Source: an uncultured Porphyromonadaceae bacterium (GTDB lineage Bacteria; Bacteroidota; Bacteroidia; Bacteroidales; Paludibacteraceae). From it: a stretch of 5,243 bases of DNA. Numbering within the stretch: position 1 is the stretch's first letter; every line of letters begins with the position of its first letter. The stretch is from NCBI GenBank assembly GCA_937898265.1, contig CALEJM010000306.1:1-5243 (forward strand), given 5' to 3'. Below, one piece after another: positions 1 through 5,232 of this stretch. The notes under the pieces are model-generated. The model searched no databases, had not been told where the DNA came from, and saw nothing but the letters and a program-made list of their open reading frames with translations. The position numbers were made by a program, and so were the translations under genes.

Positions 1-420
1 CTCCAAGTCGCGTTTCGCTTGGTTGAACTCAAAGTCGGAAATCACGTTCCGTTCTTTCAGAATCCTCTTGCCCTCCAACTCCTGCTGTGTCTTTGCTTCC
101 AGCGCTTCTGTTTGTAGAACAGAGGCTTGTGCCGACTTGACTGCTGCGTGGTATTGCACCTGGTCAATCACAAACAGAAGCTGCCCTTGTTTGACCACCT
201 CGCCCTCCTTGACACAGACCCTTTGAAGATATCCTTCAACACGTGGAACAATGCGAATGTCTTGCATTCCGCGAATCTGTGCGGCATACTCAACCTCAAC
301 CGAAAACTCCTTATGGGTAATCGTCATGAGTTCGTACGACTGTATATCATCTTCATTGTCAGCCACTCTCGCACTACAGGCGGAGAGTATTACTGTCAGG
401 ACTATCAAAAATTTCTTCAT
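1..420 (-). CDS. RND-type efflux periplasmic adaptor lipoprotein (HlyD/AcrA family), N-terminal part
   Basis: Reading from the ATG at 420 down to 1 gives 140 residues with no stop, so the gene continues beyond the left edge. The start MKKFLIVLTVILSAC is a lipoprotein signal peptide with lipobox L12-S-A-C15, placing the protein in the periplasm on a lipid anchor. Residues about 57-86 form the first half of a biotinyl-lipoyl-like domain (IVPRVEGYL, then VKEGEVVKQGQLLFVID), typical of membrane fusion proteins that link an inner-membrane RND pump to an outer-membrane channel. Residues about 90-140 are rich in Ala, Gln, Glu and Lys and fit the start of the coiled-coil hairpin. The RND transporter and TolC-like gene would be expected further left, outside the window. 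The divergent AraC-family gene is a likely regulator. The family is clear; the substrate is unknown, and a non-RND partner (ABC type) is possible. Confidence 0.88.
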   Translation of the reverse strand, partial: MKKFLIVLTVILSACSARVADNEDDIQSYELMTITHKEFSVEVEYAAQIRGMQDIRIVPRVEGYLQRVCVKEGEVVKQGQLLFVIDQVQYHAAVKSAQASVLQTEALEAKTQQELEGKRILKERNVISDFEFNQAKRDLE

Positions 421-446
421 GATTTCTTTGCAAATCTTTAACGGTG

Positions 447-454
447 CAAAATTA
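447..454 (-). promoter_or_regulatory. Predicted promoter -7 box of the efflux operon
   Basis: The minus strand reads TAATTTTG here, matching the Bacteroidetes -7 consensus TAnnTTTG. It lies 26 bp upstream of the adaptor start codon at 420, giving an inferred leader of about 20 nt. The -33 region (plus strand about 475-478) reads only TTAT on the minus strand, so the upstream element is weak. A weak -33 box would suit a promoter that depends on an activator. The box overlaps the left arm of an inverted repeat at 450-468. Confidence 0.5.
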
Positions 455-468
455 CGTTTCTCGTAATT
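450..468. promoter_or_regulatory. Candidate operator: 7-bp perfect inverted repeat
   Basis: AATTACG (450-456) and CGTAATT (462-468) are perfect inverted arms separated by 5 bp (TTTCT). The site covers five bases of the -7 box of the minus-strand efflux promoter (447-454), where a bound protein would block or remodel transcription. AraC-family proteins often prefer direct repeats, so a dimeric repressor encoded elsewhere is as likely a binder as the adjacent AraC-type protein. The placement is seen directly; the function is inferred. Confidence 0.4.
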
Positions 469-494
469 CCTTTTATAAATAAAAATGGGTGAAA

Positions 495-526
495 ATTGTA
501 TATTTCCGGAATTGTTGCTAACTTTG
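495..526 (+). promoter_or_regulatory. Predicted promoter of the AraC-family gene
   Basis: TAACTTTG at 519-526 matches the Bacteroidetes -7 consensus TAnnTTTG. ATTG at 495-498 lies 20 bp upstream, the spacing expected for the -33 TTTG element. Transcription would begin around 533, leaving a leader of about 13 nt to the ATG at 546 or about 40 nt to the in-frame ATG at 573. An 8-bp palindrome TTCCGGAA (504-511) sits between the two elements. Confidence 0.55.
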
Positions 527-545
527 CAGTCAAAACAAGGAATCT

Positions 546-1361
546 ATGAGAGTCTATCAGGGAAAAGATTGTATGAGTCTGCCAATCAAGAAAGTGACCG
601 TTGACGACGAGTGGCTTTGCCAACTCACCGCCGGTACTATCCATGTAATGGTTAACTTTGAAGAGACGGAGGTGACGGCAACGCCTCAGAGACCGGTTTA
701 CTTCATTGTTCACGATGGACAGACCTTCCACATCACAGAAGGAAGTAGCGATTTTGAATTGACCGTCTTTCCCGTCACCCGCGACATGGTAGTGACCCTC
801 TATCCCTATTTGGGTAGCGAGGCCAATGCATCGCTCTATTTCGATAACTTCGTTACCTCGGAGCATATGGGTCCTGAAATCACGCAGATGCTATCGGTAG
901 ACTTTCAGCAGTTGCAGTTGTTGGTGCGTGCCCATAATCTCTTAGAGCAAGACAAACTGTATCTCCATCTGCTCATACACCTCTATCTTACATTTTATAA
1001 TGGAATAGGCAGAGTTGGAAGTGAAACCAGTTCCCAATCCTTTGACCTCGTCAATCGATTTTACGAACTTTTCAGCGACCGCGAGTCGTTTCTCCATCGC
1101 GACACCCAATACTTTGCCGACAAACTGAATATCACGGTGCGCTATCTCTTTCAAGTGTGCAAAAACGAGACGGGGCGAACACCAAAGGAACTTATCAACG
1201 ACACGATAGTGAGCGAGATACGCCACACGATGTTAACCACAAAACTCTCGTTTCAACAAATCAGTCTTCAGTTCAATTTTCCGGACCAAACAGCGTTTAC
1301 GCAATTCTTCAAGCGCAACACCGGTATGACTCCATCGGAATTTAAGCAGAAATACAAATAG
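546..1361 (+). CDS. AraC-family transcriptional regulator
   Basis: The product is 271 aa, typical for a two-part AraC regulator. Residues about 10-100 look like a beta-rich, cupin-type sensing domain, as in many Bacteroidetes AraC proteins. Residues about 180-271 form the DNA-binding domain. The first helix-turn-helix is near 189-210 (FADKLNITVRYLFQVCKNETG followed by TPKELI) and the second near 236-262 (LSFQQISLQFNFPDQTAFTQFFK). The family's C-terminal signature follows as FKRNTGMTPSEFKQKYK. The gene is divergent from the efflux adaptor across 125 bp, so control of that operon and of itself is the natural inference; the ligand is unknown. The start is uncertain: ATG 546 has AAGGAA only 3 bp upstream, while the in-frame ATG 573 has AGGGAAAAG at a better spacing and would give 262 aa. 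A hairpin directly follows the stop. Confidence 0.9.
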   Translation: MRVYQGKDCMSLPIKKVTVDDEWLCQLTAGTIHVMVNFEETEVTATPQRPVYFIVHDGQTFHITEGSSDFELTVFPVTRDMVVTLYPYLGSEANASLYFDNFVTSEHMGPEITQMLSVDFQQLQLLVRAHNLLEQDKLYLHLLIHLYLTFYNGIGRVGSETSSQSFDLVNRFYELFSDRESFLHRDTQYFADKLNITVRYLFQVCKNETGRTPKELINDTIVSEIRHTMLTTKLSFQQISLQFNFPDQTAFTQFFKRNTGMTPSEFKQKYK

Positions 1362-1397
1362 AAAAGGCTGCGGGAGAGTTCCTGCAGCCTTTTGTTT
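1362..1397. terminator. Bidirectional rho-independent terminator
   Basis: The arms 1362-1374 and 1381-1393 (AAAAGGCTGCGGG / CCTGCAGCCTTTT) pair over 13 bp with one G-T wobble around a 6-nt loop. On the plus strand the stem ends in TTTTGTTT, immediately after the stop of the AraC-family gene. On the minus strand the arm ends in TTTT followed by a T-rich stretch, and the FAH-family gene stops 22 bp upstream of it. The hairpin therefore probably ends both convergent transcripts. Confidence 0.88.
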
Positions 1398-1414
1398 GCT
1401 ATTTTGGGTGGTTC

Positions 1415-2029
1415 TTATTTGCAGTTGAAGTCGAACATCACGTTGCCTTCTACTTTGCCGACGAGTCGGTCGCCAGGCACTACGCGTCCAACGCCAGCTG
1501 GTGTGCCGGTGTAGATGAGGTCGCCAGTCTTGAGCGTGTAGAAACGGCTGACGTAGGCCACGAGTTGGTCGAATGTGAAGAGCATGTCTTTGGTGTTGCC
1601 CACTTGTACTGTCTCGCCGTTTTTCTCCATCGTGAAGTTGATGGCGTTCTCGTCTGGGAGGTCGGCGAGGTTGATTGGTTCGCTCAATACGGCAGAACCG
1701 TCGAAACCTTTTGAGATAGCCCAAGGTTTTCCTTTCTCTTTAGCCTCGTTTTGGAGGTCGCGCGCTGTGAAGTCGACGCCTAAGGCAATCTGGTCGTAGT
1801 AGCGACGTGCGAACTTTTCGTCGATACATTTGCCGAGTTTATTGATAATCAAGACGATCTCGGTTTCGTACTGTACGTCTTCTGAGAAGTCGGGCACAAA
1901 GAACGGTTTGTTGCCTTTGAGTAGAGCGGAGTCGGGCATGAGGAAGATGGTTGGTTCCTTAGGAACGAATTTGCGTCCCATCTCGTCGTTGTGTTTTGGG
2001 TAGTTCCACCCAATGCCTATAATTTTCAT
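1415..2029 (-). CDS. Fumarylacetoacetate hydrolase family protein, FAHD1-like
   Basis: This 204-aa protein has the length of single-domain FAH enzymes. The metal ligands fit E55 and E57 (YETEIVLII) and D86 (GVDFTARD), and K107 (PWAISKGFD) matches the conserved active-site lysine. H13 in NYPKHNDE sits where the family has its lid histidine. TGTPAGVG (174-181) is the usual C-terminal signature. The segment TARDLQNEAKEKGKPW resembles FAHD1-type enzymes, which act on acylpyruvates and oxaloacetate (hydrolysis, decarboxylation or tautomerisation). A cytosolic role clearing or tautomerising such 2-keto acids is likely, but the substrate cannot be read from sequence. It starts 7 bp after the rex stop, so the two are almost certainly cotranscribed. 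All key residues are present, so it should be active. Confidence 0.88.
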   Translation of the reverse strand: MKIIGIGWNYPKHNDEMGRKFVPKEPTIFLMPDSALLKGNKPFFVPDFSEDVQYETEIVLIINKLGKCIDEKFARRYYDQIALGVDFTARDLQNEAKEKGKPWAISKGFDGSAVLSEPINLADLPDENAINFTMEKNGETVQVGNTKDMLFTFDQLVAYVSRFYTLKTGDLIYTGTPAGVGRVVPGDRLVGKVEGNVMFDFNCK

Positions 2030-2036
2030 AGATATC

Positions 2037-2687
2037 TTATCGTTTGTTGTTTTCTTTCTTTTCGCTGAGTCGGTTGTAGATTACGGCGAGGTGTGCGTAG
2101 ATTGACGTGTTTTGTAGCACAATCTCGTCGGGCACGGTGATACGATAGGGCGTGAAGTTCCAGATAGCCTTGATGCCGCCAGCCACCATGAGGTCGGCCA
2201 CCGATTGTGCCTGCCAGGCTGGAACGGTCAGCACGCCGACGGTTGCGGGCGATTCGCGTTGGATCTCTGCAAATTTTGATGTGTGTTGAATTGGAATGTG
2301 GTTGATGTGTGTGCCGATGAGTTCGTATTTGATGTCGAAGGCTGCCACGATGTCCAGTCCGTATTGTAATAGGCCGTTGTCGTGGAGCAGCGAGGCGCCC
2401 AGACTGCCCGCGCCGAAGAGGAATGCTTTGTGCACGTGTGAGAAGCCGAGAAATTCCTCCAACGTATGGATAAGTTCGTCGATGTTGTAGCCCACGCGTG
2501 TCTTGCCTGTCACTTGAGCATAGGAGAAATCCTTGGCTACCTGTGAGGCATCGACGCCTATCTGATTGGCTATCTGCGTTGACGACAGTGTGACCTCTCC
2601 GTTCTGCTTGGCAATTTTGGCGTAGGAGAGATACCACGGGAGTCGGCCTAACGTAGGTTCTGGAACTTTGGTGAACGTATCTGGCAT
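2037..2687 (-). CDS. rex: Redox-sensing transcriptional repressor Rex
   Basis: The product is 216 aa from ATG 2687, close to the usual Rex length of about 210. Residues 8-20 (VPEPTLGRLPWYL) are the typical opening of the winged-helix domain. Residues 35-68 carry SSTQIANQIGVDASQVAKD followed by FSYAQVTGKTRVGYN, the Rex recognition-helix region and wing. The Rossmann motif is FGAGSLGASLL (91-101), which binds NADH/NAD+. The C-terminal part (WNFTPYRITVPDEIVLQN) matches the family's dimer and swapped-helix region. Rex represses fermentation and respiration genes at low NADH and leaves DNA when NADH rises. An in-frame ATG at 2759 would add 24 residues, but the predicted -7 box (2716-2723) lies inside that extension, so 2687 is preferred. 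It is the first gene of an operon with the FAH-family enzyme. Confidence 0.93.
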   Translation of the reverse strand: MPDTFTKVPEPTLGRLPWYLSYAKIAKQNGEVTLSSTQIANQIGVDASQVAKDFSYAQVTGKTRVGYNIDELIHTLEEFLGFSHVHKAFLFGAGSLGASLLHDNGLLQYGLDIVAAFDIKYELIGTHINHIPIQHTSKFAEIQRESPATVGVLTVPAWQAQSVADLMVAGGIKAIWNFTPYRITVPDEIVLQNTSIYAHLAVIYNRLSEKKENNKR

Positions 2688-2715
2688 AGTTGTTGTGTCG
2701 ATTCTTTTTGTGATG

Positions 2716-2723
2716 CAAAGGTA
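2716..2723 (-). promoter_or_regulatory. rex: Predicted promoter -7 box of the rex operon
   Basis: The minus strand reads TACCTTTG, an exact match to TAnnTTTG, 28 bp upstream of the preferred rex start. The inferred leader is about 20 nt. No clear TTTG is seen at the -33 position. The same octamer recurs as the promoter of the lipoprotein operon at 2886-2893 on the other strand. Confidence 0.6.
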
Positions 2724-2861
2724 CGAAACAATGTGCTTTTCTCGGGTCTTGTTGTTCAAAAAAATAAAACCTCGTGCAACATTTTGTTTTGTTTTCGTGT
2801 CTGTATAAATAGTGATGCCGATAAATCTTGTTGTCAGCCTCCGCTATTCTTTCGTTTTGAA

Positions 2862-2893
2862 TTAGGTAGATTGCGGGATTTTGCTTACCTTTG
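2862..2893 (+). promoter_or_regulatory. Predicted promoter of the three-lipoprotein operon
   Basis: TACCTTTG at 2886-2893 matches the Bacteroidetes -7 consensus exactly. TTAG at 2862-2865 sits 20 bp upstream as a weak -33 element; a better TTTG (2856-2859) is 26 bp away, which is too far. Transcription would begin near 2900, giving a leader of about 65 nt. The leader holds a small hairpin (TGTGG 2913-2917 / CCACA 2923-2927) and then a very A/T-rich stretch before the first start codon, as is common for well translated Bacteroidetes genes. Confidence 0.58.
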
Positions 2894-2964
2894 TGGCATC
2901 AAAGGCGGCGGATGTGGATTCGCCACAGGAAATTTGTAAAATAATAAATAAAAATAGAATCACT

Positions 2965-3501
2965 ATGAAAAAATTACTCTCACTTGCTTGTGCCGTTATG
3001 GTTATGGCAATGGTTTTTACTGGTTGTAAACCAAAACCAAACGACCCAACTCCTGTTGAATACGAGACAGTCTACGCGGCTTACGCCATGAACTATGGCG
3101 ATTGGTACAAAGAGAATACTACTTATTTTATCCTTACTCTCGGCGACGAGAGCTACGCAACCACTTCTTGTGGTAAGGTGTTCTCGATTGAGTTCTTTGC
3201 TCCTGCCGATTGCGACTACCCACCAGTGGGCACCTATCCATTCAACACCTCTTGCGAGCCTATGACCGTGCTTGCTGGCTATGTCAACGCTGCCGGCACT
3301 GCTGTTTTTGGCAGCACGGTGATGGACTATGTTCAGAGTACGCCAGACTATGAGACCCGCGAATTGTTGGAGGAAGGCACCATGGAAGTGGTGGCTGGCC
3401 CTGATGGCTCGGAGTATCATATCGACTTTACCTACGACGGCGAGACCCGTCACTTCAAAGTCTTTGTGGCCAACGGCGGTTGGTACAAAGAGGAGTGGTA
3501 A
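2965..3501 (+). CDS. Small lipoprotein of unknown function, paralog 1
   Basis: This 178-aa protein begins MKKLLSLACAVMVMAMVFTGC, a signal peptide with lipobox F18-T-G-C21, so it should be lipid-anchored. A short Pro/Lys-rich linker follows (KPKPNDPTP). The rest is dominated by alternating hydrophobic and aromatic residues, suggesting an all-beta fold: YFILTLGDE (54-62), KVFSIEFFAP (71-80), PPVGTYPF (86-93) and a last pair near 139-174. Mature cysteines are at 69, 83 and 97 besides the lipid C21. The layout matches the next gene's product along most of its length, so the two are paralogs. The linker is not acidic, so surface export is less obvious than for its neighbours. ATG 2965 is chosen because upstream in-frame codons lack a signal peptide and overlap the promoter. 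I do not recognise a named family. Confidence 0.83.
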   Translation: MKKLLSLACAVMVMAMVFTGCKPKPNDPTPVEYETVYAAYAMNYGDWYKENTTYFILTLGDESYATTSCGKVFSIEFFAPADCDYPPVGTYPFNTSCEPMTVLAGYVNAAGTAVFGSTVMDYVQSTPDYETRELLEEGTMEVVAGPDGSEYHIDFTYDGETRHFKVFVANGGWYKEEW

Positions 3502-3540
3502 CAGAGACAATATGTTGAACCATTATAAAATTTCGTTACA

Positions 3541-4074
3541 ATGAAAAAGAATCTTTTCAAATCGATGCTCGCAATCTTTGCGATGCTTGCACTCGTGGCT
3601 TGTAACAACACCCCCGAAGAGCCACATGACGACTACACTGTAATCACTGTTGACCAAGCCCTCAACTATCTTGACGACTACGGCGAGGGAACCACCGACT
3701 TCTTCTTTGCCGGCATGGACGACGGTATGGCTGCCAGCATGAATGGCCGCAACTTCTATTTCGATGTTGTTTGCGAAGGCGAGTGCTCTGTGCCAAAGGC
3801 CGGTCATTACGTCATCGCTACCACCAAAGAGGCCAACACCATGGTGGCTGCATTCCAAGACCCTTACATCGGCGTTTGGCAGGGTTGCTATTGCGAAACC
3901 TGGGAGAACGGCGAGAAGGTGGAAGGTGCCGAGATTGGCTACACCGAAGGCTATATGGATGTCACCGAGGAGGCCGATCAGGTGGTCTGCATCATCTGCG
4001 TCAAAGAGAACGGTGTGGATAAAACCTACAAAGCCGTTATTTTGAACTCACAGTGGACCGAAGTACAATTTTAA
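3541..4074 (+). CDS. Small lipoprotein of unknown function, paralog 2
   Basis: This 177-aa protein begins MKKNLFKSMLAIFAMLALVAC, with lipobox L18-V-A-C21. The following NNTPEEPHDD is acidic, like the lipoprotein export signals that send Bacteroidetes lipoproteins to the outer surface. Residues 51-92 (TTDFFFAGMDD, NFYFDVV, PKAGHYVI) and 137-174 (GYMDVTEE, YKAVILNSQWTEV) line up with the previous gene's product in the same order and spacing. Unlike that protein, it has six mature cysteines in close pairs: C78/C82, C116/C118 and C150/C153. The gene lies 39 bp after its paralog and 14 bp before the third lipoprotein, all on one strand, which suggests cotranscription. No Shine-Dalgarno site is evident; the leader is A/T-rich. 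Function is unknown. Periplasmic or surface binding is a guess from the fold and location only. Confidence 0.84.
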   Translation: MKKNLFKSMLAIFAMLALVACNNTPEEPHDDYTVITVDQALNYLDDYGEGTTDFFFAGMDDGMAASMNGRNFYFDVVCEGECSVPKAGHYVIATTKEANTMVAAFQDPYIGVWQGCYCETWENGEKVEGAEIGYTEGYMDVTEEADQVVCIICVKENGVDKTYKAVILNSQWTEVQF

Positions 4075-4088
4075 AATCAGATGATACA

Positions 4089-5078
4089 ATGAAAAAAGCA
4101 CTCCTTTCAATCTGGATGATTGCCATGGCATTGTGTTTTGCTGCCTGCAACCACAACGAGCCTAAGCCAGACGATGATCCAATCAACAACAACGACCCTA
4201 AAGAACCCGCCGTTGAGGTGACTTTCACCAGCGTAAACCCAACGTCCATCACCGCCAGCTTCAAGCCTAACGAAAGCTGCACACACTACGTCTTCATCAT
4301 CGACGAACCAGGTAGCAGCGAGAACCTTGAGTTCTGGGCTCAGATGTTCGGTTTCACCCTCGAGCAGATGGTTGAAGAACTCGGTGTAGAAACCGTGGGC
4401 GACACCACCTTTACCTTCAAAGACCTCCCACCTAAAACCGACCACATCCTCTATGTGATGGCTTATGGCGAGAATGGCGTCAAAGTGCTGCAGAGCAACC
4501 CAGTCCGCACCGAGACTCAGGGCGGCTCAGGTGAAGCAGTGGTTACCGTTACCGTGACCAACATCACCAGCACCACAGCCTATGTGACAGCAACTCCTAA
4601 CGACCAGACATGCTACTTCTTCGACGGTCTTATCACACGCAGCTATGCCGACTCTATTGGCACCGACTCTGTGGCTATGATCCTCAAAGAGCAACCATAC
4701 GTTATGTACGCAACCGACGAATGGGAATGGCAAGAACTCCTTCCAGGCACCGAGTACTACGCTTGTGCTATAGGCGCCAACGCCAACGACCAATGGGGTC
4801 AGCTGGAGATGGAACTCTTCGCTACCACATCCGAGGCTAACACCATGGCACGTAGCCGTCAGTTGAAAGCCAACGTTCGGGGCGGACGGCTCGAACTCAA
4901 CGGCATGCCTGAGGATGGCGCCATCGTAACTATCTACAATGCTAACGGTGTGCCAGTGATGCGCGAACGCGTAGTAGGCAATCAAGCCTCACTCTCAGTG
5001 CGCAGTTTGGCTCACGGCACCTACACCCTCCGCATTATGGGTGGACGTAGCTTGGCTCACAAGACAATTAAGCTGTAG
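4089..5078 (+). CDS. Lipoprotein with two Fn3-like domains and a T9SS type A-like sorting domain
   Basis: The product is 329 aa. MKKALLSIWMIAMALCFAAC is a signal peptide with lipobox F17-A-A-C20, followed by an Asp/Asn/Pro-rich linker (about 21-40) that resembles a surface export signal. Two related Fn3-like domains span about 42-144 and 149-248. Each has a P-N/C-Y strand pattern, a helical insert, then a strand leading to L-P-x-T-x-Y (LPPKTDHILY; LLPGTEYY). Residues about 264-329 resemble the C-terminal domain recognised by type IX secretion: AIVTIYNANGVPVM, then LSVRSLAHGTYTLRI, ending KTIKL. Lipoprotein signal and T9SS tail in one protein is an unusual pairing. ATG 4089 is chosen because ATG 4053 lies inside the preceding gene and gives no signal peptide at the terminus. 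Adhesion or surface display is inferred; no catalytic motif is visible. Confidence 0.85.
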   Translation: MKKALLSIWMIAMALCFAACNHNEPKPDDDPINNNDPKEPAVEVTFTSVNPTSITASFKPNESCTHYVFIIDEPGSSENLEFWAQMFGFTLEQMVEELGVETVGDTTFTFKDLPPKTDHILYVMAYGENGVKVLQSNPVRTETQGGSGEAVVTVTVTNITSTTAYVTATPNDQTCYFFDGLITRSYADSIGTDSVAMILKEQPYVMYATDEWEWQELLPGTEYYACAIGANANDQWGQLEMELFATTSEANTMARSRQLKANVRGGRLELNGMPEDGAIVTIYNANGVPVMRERVVGNQASLSVRSLAHGTYTLRIMGGRSLAHKTIKL

Positions 5079-5104
5079 ACCTACTGCAGTCTGAACCATA
5101 AACG

Positions 5105-5139
5105 AACGCACCGACCCTCTCGGCCGGTGCGTTTCTTTT
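5105..5139 (+). terminator. Rho-independent terminator of the lipoprotein operon
   Basis: AACGCACCG (5105-5113) pairs perfectly with CGGTGCGTT (5125-5133) around an 11-nt loop, and the hairpin runs into TTTCTTTT. It lies 26 bp after the stop of the third lipoprotein gene. No comparable hairpin is seen in the 39-bp and 14-bp gaps within the operon, which supports one transcript for the three genes. Confidence 0.85.
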
Positions 5140-5168
5140 GCATCCTCGCCCAAGAACCGCTTCAAAAC

Positions 5169-5232
5169 CTTCCCGCCGACCGTCGGGGCGGTTTTGTAGG
5201 CTGTAATTTCCTTCTCGCCGATTGTCGGGGCG
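5169..5232. repeat. Two near-identical GC-rich hairpin repeats with a 42-bp period
   Basis: Two 22-bp units, 5169-5190 and 5211-5232, match at 19 of 22 positions and start exactly 42 bp apart. Each can fold with TCCCG or TCTCG pairing to CGGGG around an 8-nt loop; one of the three differences (C to T) converts a C-G pair into a T-G wobble and so keeps the stem, and the other two lie in the loop. The first unit is further enclosed by CAAAACC (5163-5169) and GGTTTTG (5190-5196), which makes it look like a terminator or a folded spacer. No gene is visible between 5140 and the right edge. Confidence 0.55.

Noticed and set aside
438..866. Minus-strand open frame of 142 codons opposite the AraC-family gene
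   Set aside because: It lies antisense to a clear family member and across its promoter, with no recognisable domain or signal.
1233..1724. Minus-strand open frame of 163 codons overlapping the FAH-family gene
   Set aside because: It is an Arg/His-rich frame-shadow of the FAH-family gene that also crosses the terminator hairpin.
2026..2718. Minus-strand open frame of 230 codons overlapping rex
   Set aside because: Its composition (very rich in Arg, His, Thr and Gln) is that of an off-frame reading of rex, and rex itself has full family motifs.
2726..2757. AACAA ... TTGTT inverted repeat upstream of rex as a Rex autoregulatory site
   Set aside because: The arms are 5 bp and about 17 bp apart, whereas known Rex operators are compact, with arms separated by only a few bases. 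Such short A/T-rich arms are expected by chance.
2688..2759. N-terminal extension of Rex from the in-frame ATG at 2759
   Set aside because: The extension covers the predicted -7 box (2716-2723), does not resemble Rex, and the start at 2687 gives the usual family length and opening motif.
2913..2927. TGTGG/CCACA hairpin in the lipoprotein operon leader as a riboswitch or thermosensor
   Set aside because: It is a 5-bp stem with a 5-nt loop and no conserved aptamer features; it is noted only as part of the leader.
2980..3510. Minus-strand open frame of 176 codons opposite the first lipoprotein gene
   Set aside because: It is antisense to a gene with a signal peptide, lipobox and a paralog, and has no promoter box or domain of its own.
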